Positions 1 through 10,738 of a DNA stretch of 64,000 nt are shown piece after piece (within the stretch, counting starts at the first letter, position 1; each line of letters begins with the position of its first letter). The DNA lies in assembly GCA_030144725.1 (NCBI GenBank), contig JASKMD010000016.1, positions 3,885,847-3,949,846 of the forward strand. Reading direction: 5' to 3'. The stretch comes from Haematococcus lacustris. Taxonomy: Eukaryota > Chlorophyta > Chlorophyceae > Chlamydomonadales > Haematococcaceae. The notes under the pieces were generated by a model that was not told where the DNA came from, made no database searches, and saw only the letters and a list, made by a program, of their open reading frames with translations. The position numbers and the translations under genes are program-made.

Positions 1-3000
1 CTGACGCGACCGCAACGCGCACCATCCGGGACAGCCGCAACACATCACTCACCCTACCGCCCGACCAACGCAAAATCACACCCTGGGCCGCGGGTCTCAC
101 GGAACTTGCGCCCACACCCGCCGTGCCAGACACCAGAACCCGCTATATGGATATGAAAGCGTATGCGGTCATGCACGCAACGCAACCAGACACGACGGAG
201 CGGGCAGCAGCGGCACCCGCAGCCCAAGCGGCCATTAAGTCGAGCTCACGGCTGCTGCAACGAGAGCAACGAGCAACACCCTCGAACCCACTGCAGCCCA
301 CCCGGCTTAAGGCGGGTACAAAACGGACTAAGGATGGCAGACATGTCCACACAATCCCGGCTGACATCGTGCGCATACCAGGCCTTGACCTCCCGGGGCT
401 CTCAAGCTGGAAGGTGGACAAAGCCTGCCGGTGCAAGCTCACGGACCTAGGGCACATATTAGGGGCCATGTACGACCACCAGGAGGTCATCACCAATATA
501 GACGGTTGGCAATGGGACGGCATCAATAAGGAAAGCTACTACAAGGTGCACTGGAAACCTACAGTCATAGAACGGTGGGCACTACACCTATGTGCTAAAG
601 AAGGCTACACACCCACACACATAGAGACCATCAGTAGGGAAGAGGCTAAAGATGTATGCACTTGCGAGCTGTGCTGGCTACCAAGAGGCGACTGCCCTAC
701 GTGCCACAACTGCAAGAGGGCCTACCACCCAGCCTGCCTTGAAAAAGCCCTCCTGTCTGGACATAAGGAACTAGGCTACTGGCTGTGCCCCATATGCAAG
801 TTTGGCAGCAATGACTTCAAGACTACCATGCGTCAGTCAGCGCACTCGGACCTCATACGAGTACACTGGCGCCCCACCCTTGAACCGGCACCTCTCATCA
901 CGGCGCATCTGGACTACACGGCTAAGCGCAACATTTACGACGAGGAAAACAGGACGATGCAAGAGGAAAGACATGCGAGGCCTGACGCGAACCTGCCGGA
1001 CCACACCCGGCAAGGATTACCGGACCCGCACACCTGGCTACCCCGGTGCACCAACCTGCACTCGAAGGCCACCTTCCACACGTACCCCATCAACCCGCAG
1101 ACGGACATCGTTGGAACGGGCAAATGCGAAACCTTTCTGCAACTACACCCCCACATGACCACTCCCGCGATGAGCTTCAACACGGGGGAGCCCATCATGC
1201 CCAAGCACGACCTAGTGCAACATGTAACGGTTCACGACGAGTCGGGTCGCACAGTAGGCCTTCTGACTAAACAACAACACCAACACCTACACGCTTGGTT
1301 ACAACACACACCACAACACACACGCAACCTGGCCACAGAGTTGGTGGCCCTCCTAAGGAGACATGACACACAGAGCAACCACCACCCCATGAGAGGGGCA
1401 CAAGACAAAGCCCTTGCCACTCTACACATCACACGAAGCTTCCCAAGTACTGTCCAAAGGTGGGCTGATCCACTCACAGTTAGACCGGAAACCACTACCT
1501 ACTGGAGCCCTGACATCAATGACACGGCCTTTGGTGCACACCACAACTGCCTACTGGTACGCCACACTGGGCTATCCACATGGAACGTACCGGCAGACGA
1601 TGCGGTGGCACTCAAATGCGTCAACCACGCTATACACTCAGCTACCCAGGAGGAGGCTATGGCCACCATCATGCTGATCCCTGGGAAAAGGGGCATCTCC
1701 TACCCCAAACACATTGACACCCTAAGACGCTACCCAGAATACTGCCAGCACCTGGCCAGCATACCCCCCACCAAGACCACCGGCTCCAAGCCAGGCAGGC
1801 ACGCCAACCTCCACATCTACGTCATCTGGAATGCAGCGGGACAACAACTCGTCACCAAAGGCAACCCCCAAGGATGGCTGGCTAGCACTGCCACTGCCCT
1901 CCACCCTCAACGAGACACACACCCAATCCACAACAGACAAACGAATCAAAGACAGCCGGCCACACCCCCCAGCGGCCACAAACAACACATGCGCCTGCCG
2001 TTGGACAGGGACCTCCCCACCTCGGGGCACCAACGCAGCCACCAACAGCTCACGCAACACTCCACGACGCAACCACGGATGGCCATCACTGAATGGGCCA
2101 CGCTCGCGTACTCGGACGGCAGCTGCATTAAGACCTCGGAGGCAGCCCCAGCGCGTGTCGGGGCGGGGGTCTATATCCCGGAGACCAACGTCCTCATCAC
2201 CGTCGCCTTGGACGACCCAGAAAGCAACACCATCAACAAGGCGGAACTCACGGCGATACACGCGGCACTCAAAGCAGGGGCCACACGCATCGCCACCGAC
2301 AGCCTCTGCTCTATCTACCAGATACGCCGAGCCCTCGCTAACCCGATGTCGCTCATCACACACAGGCACAATGACATCCTGACCGCTATCGCCACCCTCA
2401 TCATCGATAGCCCCGTCACGCTCCACTTCTACAAAGTACGGGCCCACTCGGGAATTATCGGCAACGAAGGCGCCGATGCCCTCGCCAAGCACGCGGCGTT
2501 ACACCCAGAGCTCGCCAACACCCCGGCCTACCGCCCTACCACACGGAAAGAGACCAACACCTGGCTCAACAACGAAGCCGACGGCGAAACCCCCGCCCCA
2601 CTGCCCGATTGCCGCCAAAGCGTGAGAGCACACATGCACCGCAAACACGGCCTCGGTCTCGCCAATCAGGACAGTATCTACTACCAGATGTCCCAGGAGA
2701 TCACCAAAGCCGCGGCGAAAGGAGCTGGCGAAAGGGTGATGGCCGACACGAACATCTCCACACCCGCGCAACGAACTGCCCTTCTCTATCGCACCGGCGG
2801 GCTCTATAACCAAAAGCTGGCCATGCGTTGGAAACGGGCGACCGACGACCGGTGCCCACTCTGCGGGGAAGCCGACAGTGCCACTCACCTCCTCTCGGGC
2901 TGCAGCGAGACACTACCGATGGTGCAAGAAAGGCATAACGGGGCCGGCCGCCTCATCGCTAAAGCCATAAGCAAGGGTACCCTAGGCGGGTACATCAGCT

Positions 3001-3500
3001 TCGCGGACACCGGCAGCTGGGAGAAGGGCGCAAAAGAAGACCTCGACCTTCCTAACGACACACTACACACAACACTACGATCACTCGGACTGAAAACAGC
3101 GGCCACCAAAAACACCACTAGACCAGACATACTCATGGTAATGCCACCAACGAAGACGGGCACACGTGGCAAAGCCATCAAACGGGTCACTATCATAGAA
3201 ATCAAGTACTGCTCGGACTCAAGGTGGACGGATCAATTAGACAAGGCACTCAACCAACACACCAATCTAGCTCATACCATACGCAAGGAAGGCCACATGG
3301 TGGAGATTATACCAATCCTCCTGGGCATAGGGGGCATAACGTATGAAGCACACACGCGGCAACACCTCCTGGCCCTGGGGATCTCACAAGATAACACTAC
3401 TAAACTATTACACAAGTTAACAAGACACGCGGTGGAGACAGCCCACTCCATTGCAAAGACAACCTACAGACTCAGGGCTGCTAAGAGGGAGGGAGGGTAG
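1..3500 (+). CDS. LINE-type retrotransposon protein, C-terminal part: PHD finger, RNase H, CCHC, PD-(D/E)XK nuclease
   Basis: The frame is open to the left window edge, so the N-terminus is missing; the first possible start inside (GTG at 123) need not be real. In order: a PHD-like finger at 657-800 (paired Cys, then YHPAC, then LCPIC); two KVHWKPT/RVHWRPT-like segments flanking it; RNase H at about 2100-2490 with a complete catalytic set (Asp 2115, Glu 2244, Asp 2298, Asp 2475); a CPLC...H...C knuckle at 2853-2903; and a PD-(D/E)XK nuclease at 3126-3206 (RPDIL, then IIEIK). This order at the C-terminus is typical of non-LTR retrotransposons with a restriction-like endonuclease. Algal Dualen/RandI elements are the known relatives with such an enzyme. 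No reverse transcriptase motif lies in the visible part; I infer it lies upstream of the edge. The frame is intact, so the copy may be young. Confidence 0.8.
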   Translation, partial: DATATRTIRDSRNTSLTLPPDQRKITPWAAGLTELAPTPAVPDTRTRYMDMKAYAVMHATQPDTTERAAAAPAAQAAIKSSSRLLQREQRATPSNPLQPTRLKAGTKRTKDGRHVHTIPADIVRIPGLDLPGLSSWKVDKACRCKLTDLGHILGAMYDHQEVITNIDGWQWDGINKESYYKVHWKPTVIERWALHLCAKEGYTPTHIETISREEAKDVCTCELCWLPRGDCPTCHNCKRAYHPACLEKALLSGHKELGYWLCPICKFGSNDFKTTMRQSAHSDLIRVHWRPTLEPAPLITAHLDYTAKRNIYDEENRTMQEERHARPDANLPDHTRQGLPDPHTWLPRCTNLHSKATFHTYPINPQTDIVGTGKCETFLQLHPHMTTPAMSFNTGEPIMPKHDLVQHVTVHDESGRTVGLLTKQQHQHLHAWLQHTPQHTRNLATELVALLRRHDTQSNHHPMRGAQDKALATLHITRSFPSTVQRWADPLTVRPETTTYWSPDINDTAFGAHHNCLLVRHTGLSTWNVPADDAVALKCVNHAIHSATQEEAMATIMLIPGKRGISYPKHIDTLRRYPEYCQHLASIPPTKTTGSKPGRHANLHIYVIWNAAGQQLVTKGNPQGWLASTATALHPQRDTHPIHNRQTNQRQPATPPSGHKQHMRLPLDRDLPTSGHQRSHQQLTQHSTTQPRMAITEWATLAYSDGSCIKTSEAAPARVGAGVYIPETNVLITVALDDPESNTINKAELTAIHAALKAGATRIATDSLCSIYQIRRALANPMSLITHRHNDILTAIATLIIDSPVTLHFYKVRAHSGIIGNEGADALAKHAALHPELANTPAYRPTTRKETNTWLNNEADGETPAPLPDCRQSVRAHMHRKHGLGLANQDSIYYQMSQEITKAAAKGAGERVMADTNISTPAQRTALLYRTGGLYNQKLAMRWKRATDDRCPLCGEADSATHLLSGCSETLPMVQERHNGAGRLIAKAISKGTLGGYISFADTGSWEKGAKEDLDLPNDTLHTTLRSLGLKTAATKNTTRPDILMVMPPTKTGTRGKAIKRVTIIEIKYCSDSRWTDQLDKALNQHTNLAHTIRKEGHMVEIIPILLGIGGITYEAHTRQHLLALGISQDNTTKLLHKLTRHAVETAHSIAKTTYRLRAAKREGG

Positions 3501-3616
3501 GGGGGTCGCCTCTTCTTTTGGTTTGATTGGTGGGAGCAGGCCGCGCCCCAGGCGGTAGCTCCTCCCTTAATGCACGCCGGTGAATACCGGAGTAGTCTTC
3601 TTCTTCTTCTTCTTCT
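3501..3616 (+). mobile_element. 3' UTR and (CTT)n tail of the LINE
   Basis: A short 3' UTR follows the stop codon and ends in a (CTT)n tract at about 3595-3616. Bases 3541-3600 recur almost unchanged at 12392-12451 and more distantly at 63551-63600, which marks this as the conserved 3' end that target-primed reverse transcription would recognise. A small inverted repeat (CCGGT / ACCGG) lies at 3577-3590. The tail is followed directly by a minisatellite. Confidence 0.75.
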
Positions 3617-3617
3617 G

Positions 3618-4127
3618 GCTGGCCCCCCACCAGTACTGGTTGGCCCCCAACCAGTACTGGCTGGCCCCCAACCAGTACTGGCTGGCCCCCAACCAGTACT
3701 GGCTGGCCACCAACCAGTACTGGCTGGCCCCCAACCAGTACTGGCTGGCCGCCAACCAGTACTGGCTGGCCCCCAACCAGTACTGGCTGGCCCCCAACCA
3801 GTACTGGCTGGCCACCAACCAGTACTGGCTGGCCACCAACCAGTACTGGCTGGCCCCCAACCAGTACTGGCTGGCCACCAACCAGTACTGGCTGGCCCCA
3901 AACCAGTACTGGCTGGCCCCCAACCAGTACTGGCTGGCCCCAAACCAGTACTGGCTGGCCACCAACCAGTACTGGCTGGCCCCCAACCAGTACTGGCTGG
4001 CCACCAACCAGTACTGGCTGGCCCCAAACCAGTACTGGCTGGCCCCCAACCAGTACTGGCTGGCCCCAAACCAGTACTGGCTGGCCACCAACCAGTACTG
4101 GCTGGCCCCCAACTAGTACTGGCTGGC
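3618..4127. repeat. 21-bp minisatellite with CCAGTACTGG palindrome
   Basis: About 24 head-to-tail copies of a 21-bp unit made of CCAGTACTGG (a perfect palindrome) plus CTGGCCCCCAA. Variants are GGCCACC, GGCCGCC and GGCCCCA. Since 21 is a multiple of three and the unit lacks stops, several frames stay open; these are not taken as genes. Confidence 0.95.
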
Positions 4128-4136
4128 CGCAAGAGC

Positions 4137-4755
4137 TTGGGGCAGGGGGCCAGCAGCAGCAGCAGCAGGGGGGCAGGGGGGCAGCATCAGCAGCAGCAGC
4201 AGGGGGGAAGGGGGGCAGCAGCAGTAGCAGCAGCAGGGGGCAGGGGGGCAGCAGCGGCACCAGCAGTAGGGGGCAGGGGGGCAGCAGCAGCAGAAGCAGC
4301 AGTGGGGCAGGGGGGCAGCAGCAGCAGCAGCAGGGGGGCAGGGGGGCAGCAGCGGCAGAAGCAGCAGTGAGGCAGGGGGGCAGCAGCAGCACCAGCAGCA
4401 GGGGGCAAGGGGGCAGCAGCGGCACCAGCAGCAGGGGGGAAGGGGGGCAGCAGCAGCAGCAGCAGCAGCAGGGGGGCAGGGGGCCAGCAGCAGCAGCAGC
4501 AGCAGGGGGGCAGGGGGGCAGCAGCGGCAGAAGCAGCAGTGAGGCAGGGGGGCAGCAGCAGCACCAGCAGCAGGGGGCAAGGGGGCAGCAGCGGCACCAG
4601 CAGCAGGGGGGAAGGGGGGCAGCCGCAGCACCAGCAGCAGGGGGCAAGGGGGCAGCAGCAGCAGCAGCAGCAGCAGGGGGGCAGGGGGGCAGCAGCAGCA
4701 GCAGCAGGGGGGCAGGGGGGCAGCAGCAGCAGCAGGGGGGCAGGGGGGCAACAGC
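4137..4755. repeat. CAG-rich interrupted microsatellite / minisatellite
   Basis: Runs of CAGCAG(CAG)n alternate with GGGGGGCAGGGGGGCAG, giving a compound array with larger internal duplications (4366-4500 resembles 4540-4680). The long G runs could form G-quadruplexes. No gene is supported; open frames on both strands are repeat artefacts. Confidence 0.9.
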
Positions 4756-5283
4756 AACGAGAGGGATGGGGTGGCTGTGTGACCCCCTCAAGTGCTGAAG
4801 GCCTGGGTAAAGGGTTGAAGGGAGGGGCTTGCTCGGAAACGGTTAACAAGTTGGAGATTACACGTTAGCCTGGAGCCGTTGGATGTACTTACACGTGATA
4901 TTGAGCTACAAATGTTGCAAGGTATACAGAGTACATATCACCATGAGGACAACATGCTATAACCACATGCATACGCTATACACTCCTTGTTATCACAAAG
5001 TTACATAGCACACAGCGCCATACAACCATCAAGCTATGTAGCGCCGACTAATACCCTCCACAATCTCATGTGCTGCTTGTCCTAAGTCAATGCCCTCTTA
5101 TAAATAGGGTCCAACGACCTTGATGTAATGAAGGTACTCGTCCATGCTCCAGCCCCTGCAAAGTGACACAGAGTCGTCTTACATCTAGTGTTGTACTGTA
5201 CCCAATGACTGCAATGCATGACACACAATAATGTAGGAGCACACCTGTACAATACTGTAAGACCCCCCTTACAGTACAGTATG
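4756..5283. other. Intergenic, no gene seen
   Basis: Lower-GC sequence without a supported exon or recognisable repeat on either strand. Confidence 0.5.
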
Positions 5284-5560
5284 AAGGTGTCAGCAGCAGC
5301 AGAGGCAGCAGCTGGGGGGCAGCAGCGGCAGCAGCAGGGGCAGCAGCGGCAACTACAGGAGCAGGAGGGCAGGGGGGCAGGGCCAGCAATAGCAAGGGGG
5401 CAGCAGCAGCAGCAGCGGGGGGGCAGCAGCAGCAGCAACAACAGCCGCAGCAGCAGGGGGGCAGCAGCAGCAGCAACAACAACAGCCGCAGTAGCAGCAG
5501 GAAGGGAAGCAGCAACAGCAGCATCAGGAGCAAGAGCAGCAACGGCAGCAGGTAGGGTGA
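5284..5560. repeat. CAG-rich interrupted microsatellite
   Basis: Impure CAG repeats with GGGGGGCAG and CAACAACAG interruptions, similar in style to 4137-4755. No start codon with a convincing protein is present. Confidence 0.85.
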
Positions 5561-5597
5561 GGTCGTGAGTGAGGGTGTGAAGGCGTTGAGGTTTGCA

Positions 5598-5980
5598 ACC
5601 AGCACTGTCTGGCAACCAGCACTGTCTGGCAACCAGCTCTGGCTGTAACCAGTACTGGCTGTCAATCAGCACTGGCTGGCAGCCAGCACTGGTTGGCAGC
5701 CAGTACTGGCTGGCAACCAGCACTAGTTTGCAACCAGCACTGGTTTGCAACCAGCACTGGCTGGCAGCCAGTACTGGCTGGCAACCAGCACTAGTTTGCA
5801 ACCAGCACTGGTTTGCAACCAGCACTGGCTGGCAACCAGTACTGGCTGGCAACCAGCACTAGTTTGCAACCAGCACTGGCTGGCAACCAGCACTGGCTGG
5901 CAACCAGCACTGGCTGGCAACCAGCACTGGCTGGCAACCAGCATCGGCTGGCAACCAATACTGGCTGGCAGCAGCAGGTG
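5598..5980. repeat. 17-bp minisatellite related to the 21-bp array
   Basis: About 20 copies of CTGGCAACCAGCACTGG (17 bp) with CCAGTACTGG and CTAGTTTGCAACCAGCA variants, arranged in a higher-order pattern at 5700-5870. It shares the CCAGYACTGGCTGGC core with the 21-bp array 1.5 kb to the left. Confidence 0.9.
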
Positions 5981-6000
5981 GGCATGGGGGCGGCAGCAGC

Positions 6001-6500
6001 NNNNNNNNNNNNNNNNNNNNNNNNNNNNNNNNNNNNNNNNNNNNNNNNNNNNNNNNNNNNNNNNNNNNNNNNNNNNNNNNNNNNNNNNNNNNNNNNNNNN
6101 NNNNNNNNNNNNNNNNNNNNNNNNNNNNNNNNNNNNNNNNNNNNNNNNNNNNNNNNNNNNNNNNNNNNNNNNNNNNNNNNNNNNNNNNNNNNNNNNNNNN
6201 NNNNNNNNNNNNNNNNNNNNNNNNNNNNNNNNNNNNNNNNNNNNNNNNNNNNNNNNNNNNNNNNNNNNNNNNNNNNNNNNNNNNNNNNNNNNNNNNNNNN
6301 NNNNNNNNNNNNNNNNNNNNNNNNNNNNNNNNNNNNNNNNNNNNNNNNNNNNNNNNNNNNNNNNNNNNNNNNNNNNNNNNNNNNNNNNNNNNNNNNNNNN
6401 NNNNNNNNNNNNNNNNNNNNNNNNNNNNNNNNNNNNNNNNNNNNNNNNNNNNNNNNNNNNNNNNNNNNNNNNNNNNNNNNNNNNNNNNNNNNNNNNNNNN
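6001..6500. other. Assembly gap (500 N)
   Basis: Exactly 500 N, probably a placeholder of arbitrary size. It lies in repeats on both sides. Confidence 1.
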
Positions 6501-6827
6501 AGAGGGGGAGGGGTGTGCGTCTGACCCCAGCCCCCCCTCTCCCCCAGCAGCTACAGCAGCTACCCCCAGCAGCTCCCAGCAGCAGCAGCTACAGCAGCTC
6601 CCCCCACCAGCTACAGCAGCCACCCCACCCCACCCCACCCCCCTCCATGCCCTCCCCCTCCCCCTCCCCTCCTCCCTCCACCTCCTTGTCCCTCCCCCCG
6701 CCCTCCCCCTCTTGCCTGGAGCTCCCTGGCCGCTGCCAGTGAAGGCTGCAGTGCCGCCCCCAGCATCATCACCATGTGGGCATGGCCTGATGTGATCTGA
6801 GTCACGCGGCCTCCCCCAGCAACAACA

Positions 6828-6859
<32 letters not shown>

Positions 6860-8900
6860 GCATGGACATGCAGCAGCAGCAGGCAGGGGCATGGCAGCGG
6901 CAGCGGCAGGGGCAGCGGCAGAGGCAGGGGCATGCGGTGGGTCAGGGTGGACAGGGCAGGTGCAGCTTATGGTGCTGGTGGGTACGGTGCTAGGCTTAGC
7001 CAATGGGATAGCTATATGGCTATATGCTTCATCATGGCTACATGCATCAACGCTCCCCCTCCCCCCCCCCCCTCCCCCCTCCCCCCTCCCCCCCTTCCCC
7101 CCCTCCCCCCTCCCCCCTCCCCCCTCCCACCTCCCCACCCTCCCCCCTCCCCCCTCCCCCCCTCCCCCCTCCCCCCTCCCCCCCTCCCCCCTCCCCCCTC
7201 CCCTCTCGCCCTCCCCCCTCGCCCCTCCCCCCCTTCCCCCTCGCCCCTCTCCCCTGCCCTTCCCTCCCTCCCCCCACCTTTGCCACTGCTGTAGGTGCCA
7301 GCAGCATCACCGCCGCCACCCCCCACCCCCACGCTGGCCACCACGCCCAGCACTGCCACCAGGGGGGGTGCGAGGGGCTGCTGGGGAAGCTCAAGGGCGC
7401 ACAGCGGGGCCACTGCCCTTGCTGGTGACGACAGGGGGGGGCGGGGGGGGCGGGGGGGGGTGGGCCACAGCTCGCCCTGCTTCCCCGAGGCCAGGCCCAT
7501 GCGCCCCGCTGCCATTGGGGCCAGGGGAGGTGCCCCGGGTGGGGGAGATGCCCCGGGGGGGACCCTGAGACCTGACCCCTGGGACAGGACTGCTGCTGCT
7601 GCTGCTGCTTGCTGCTGGGTGTCACACCTGGGGTCACACTTCGGGTCACACCTAGCATGGTGGCTGGGGTCACACCTGGGGTTTGCCCCACGGGTCACAC
7701 TGGATTGAAGGGGAGCTCTGAAAGAGGAGGAGGAGCCAAGGGCAGCAGCCAGGGGGAGCCGGGACGCCTGCTGCTGCTGCTGCTGCTTGCTGCTGCTGGG
7801 GGGTGGGGCTGGACTCCTGGGAGGTGGGGCCAGGTGACGAGTTTGGCTGGGGTGGGTTGGAGAAGGGGCTGGGTTTGGGGGGCTGGCTCGGCTGGGCTGG
7901 TTTGCTGCTGCTGCTGCTGAGGAGGAGGTGAGGGAGCAGAGCTGGCAGCATTCAAGGACCTGCTGATGGCCCCCCGCCCCCACCCCCACCCCCCTGCCTG
8001 GCCCCTGCAGCTAGTGGTGCTGACCCTGCTCCTGGCCCTGCCCCCCACCCCCTGTGCCGCCCCCTGCCCCTGCTCCTGCTGCTCCACCCCCAGCTGAGCG
8101 GGGTGTGGCGGCAGGAGGGACCCCCTCCAGATTCCCCCCCCATGGATGCTTCCCTGGCGGCAGGGGTCGAGGGGGGGGTGCAGCTGATGTTGGTTCAAGG
8201 TTGGGGGTGGCTGGGGCAGGGGGGCTGGCAGCAAACCGACCTGCTGCTCCTGATGCCCGGGGGGGTGGGGGGGGGGACCCCGGGTGGCTGGGACCTTGGG
8301 TGGGGTCGACTGGGCCGCAAGGGGCAAGGGTGAGCTTCCCTGAGGCGGCCCCCCCACCCCTGCCCTGCTGGACCCCCCTGCCAGCGGTATGGCCGTCTTG
8401 AGTGCTTGACCCAGGGGGGACAGCAGCAGCAGTCGCAGCAGCAGCAGGAGCAGCAGCAGCAGCAGCAGGGGGGAGGGAGGATGCAGCCAGGACGCCCCCC
8501 AGCCCTGCGGCTCTGCCACTGAGGAGGACCCGGCCTGAGGTCTGAGCCACAGACTGGGGCAGGGGCTGGGGCTGGGGTCCCCCTGCCGCCCTCCCGCCGC
8601 CCCCCCCCTGGCCAGCAGGGCTGGGGGCCACAGTGGGGGCCTCCCCACCCACGTCCCTGGGTGCTGGGTGGTGCTGGGTAGGGGCCGATTGGGGGGGCGA
8701 GGAAGCGAGGCTCCCTACCCCCCTGCTTGCACTGCCGGCACCTGTGTGGGTGCTGCCAAGGCGACTGCTACTGTTGCCACTGCTGCTGCTGCTGCTGCTG
8801 CTGGCATCTGTGGTGTGTCGGTTTGATGTTGGTTGCTTCCCCTGCATGCAAGCATGGCCATGCGTGCAACACATCTCAGGCACCCATACTGGCTCACTTT
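6501..8900. other. GC-rich low-complexity region, no supported gene
   Basis: Contains CAG/CTG runs, a polypyrimidine tract at 7044-7275, G-runs at 7430-7460, and repeated GGGTCACACCTGG-like words at 7620-7700. Long minus-strand frames (such as 7012-7989 and 8011-8883) translate to Ala/Pro/Gly/Ser-rich protein without any recognisable domain. One could be an exon of a low-complexity gene, but I see no start, splice or domain evidence strong enough to call it. Confidence 0.5.
7044..7275. repeat. C-rich polypyrimidine tract
   Basis: About 230 bp of CCCCCTCC-type sequence with almost no purines on the plus strand. Such tracts can adopt triplex or i-motif/G4 forms (general knowledge). Confidence 0.85.
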
Positions 8901-9034
8901 CATGTCACAACCTTGAGTGAAGGTGCATGGAAGCTGGCCTGGGATGATGGTAGGGGAATGCAGGGCTGCTGAAGGGGTGGGGGAGGTCTCTAAAGTCTGC
9001 TTTGGGTTCAAAAACACAAGGGCGGAGTTACTGC

Positions 9035-9110
9035 GGCTCTATGGCCAACTGGTTTGAGCCGGCTGCTCAGCTGAGGAGGTCTCCAGTTCAAGTCCTGACA
9101 CGGGACACAG
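9035..9110 (+). repeat. tRNA-derived SINE-like copy (pol III A and B boxes)
   Basis: TGGCCAACTGG at 9042-9052 fits an A box and AGTTCAAGTCC at 9085-9095 differs from the B-box consensus at one base. The spacing of about 40 bp is right for a tRNA head. The acceptor arms do not pair, so it is not a functional tRNA. A related copy is at about 14960-15035. Confidence 0.35.
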
Positions 9111-9207
9111 GTGTGGGCGGGTTCACATGCCAGACATGGAAGCAAGTGTGTAGGCTGGAGGAGGGGATGTTTTACAGCCCTAAAAGGAACACAGCTGGTA
9201 GTAGCAA

Positions 9208-9285
9208 GGTGGTTGAGGCAGAGGTGGTTGAGGCAGAGGGGGTTGAGGCAGAGGTGGTTGAGGCAGAGGTGGTTGAGGCTGACTC
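9208..9285. repeat. 15-bp tandem repeat
   Basis: Five copies of GGTTGAGGCAGAGGT with minor variation. Confidence 0.9.
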
Positions 9286-9898
9286 TGACAGCCGCAGGAA
9301 CACAGGTGGTGGGCACACCAGGGGGGTGGGTGAGGCAAGGTAGGTGCCTGAGGCAGAGGGTGCTGCACTTACTGTGTGAGCCATCTGGGTGTCCTGCTGC
9401 GTGGGCTGACGGGGCTGGGGTGGACTTTGAACCTTCTTCGTGGAAACACAACACCTGCTTCACCATGCAAGCAGCACGCGGTCGAGAGAGCCATGGACGG
9501 AGGTGTCAAAACAAGGCTTCTCCACCACTCAGTGGCAGCTGTCGGCTGTTTCAACTGCAATGATGTTCCCGCAGCTGTTGTGCGCTGCGGTGCATGCTCG
9601 CTACGGGTGGGGCCATCTGCGGACCGCTGGACGTGCGAAGCCCTAACGGGTGCGACAATGCGAGTACTCACGCGAGTCGTGAGAGGCCGGACGCCACGCA
9701 GCGGCCTTGGCACGCAGCGGCCATCCAATCGCACCCCGCTGGTTTGAGCGGTCAGCTTCATCTCCCCTGCTTGCTTGCTCTCCTCGCGGATCCACCGACA
9801 GTGGATGCTGCGGATGTTGCCGATATCGCAAGTCGCAAGGTGTGTGACTCATATTGTTCCCCACGCCCAACGTCCTCATTTTGACCAATACAGCCCTC

Positions 9899-10703
9899 AT
9901 GCTACTCTCAAACAGAGCAGAAGCTGTAACTGCACGTAACAGCTCGCGATCGAGACCGTGGCAGCCCGTCGCCCCCTACGCGACTCGGAGTGCTGCCGTG
10001 AGGAGCCGCAGGACAGCGCTCTGCTCTACGGGTGCGTTGCGTGTGGCACAAATGCGGCCAGGCTCAACCCAGGTGCCGTACAATCCCCTTGATGCTCTTC
10101 ATGCACGTGCAATGCACACAGGGCAGGATGACAGGCACAGCCTACCTTGTCAGCTCTGTTGCCAGCCTATGCTGAGGCTCAGTGGCAGATTTGTGAGCTG
10201 TCTCACGACCCTTGGCTCACTATCAACTGGATTGCAATAATCCTCAGTGTATGATGCCCGAGGTTTCCTGGCCTTGCTCTGCGCCCTCTACTCCCTACCC
10301 TGACGCCTCTCAGGTGCTGCATGCTTCGTGGTCCAGCTGGCAGCTCACCATGACAGTTCACAGCTGTCACTGTTGCTGTGTGACAGCCATGAGTGCGTGT
10401 CTTAGGTGGTCCCCTACAGCCAAGTAGTTGGCTGGTATTGCTGCCATGCATACATGTTTCAACCCGACTTTGAAAAATAAACGACGTTTTGAAAACCAAT
10501 ATATCTCAAAGATGTGTTTGAAGATGGAGTTTTACAAACTGACGTGTTGCAAATTGACGTGTTCGGAACTGGCGCGTGTCAAAGCAGTGTGCCAAACTGT
10601 CTGTTACTGGGTGCAGGAACTGGGGACCACGCAGCATCCTCCACCAGCACGACCCCCACCCCGCCAAGTCAGTATAGCTGGACGTTTGACAACAGCAGCC
10701 AGC

Positions 10704-10738
<35 letters not shown>

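Noticed and set aside
1722..2492. 256-residue antisense frame
   Set aside because: Shadow of the GC-rich RNase H region of the LINE protein; no domain.
3464..4132. Long minus-strand and plus-strand frames with TGWWPAS- or NQYWLA-type repeats
   Set aside because: They come from a stop-free 21-bp tandem repeat, have no start context or domain, and several frames are equally open.
9035..9110. Functional tRNA gene
   Set aside because: A and B boxes are present but acceptor and T arms do not pair and no anticodon stem forms.
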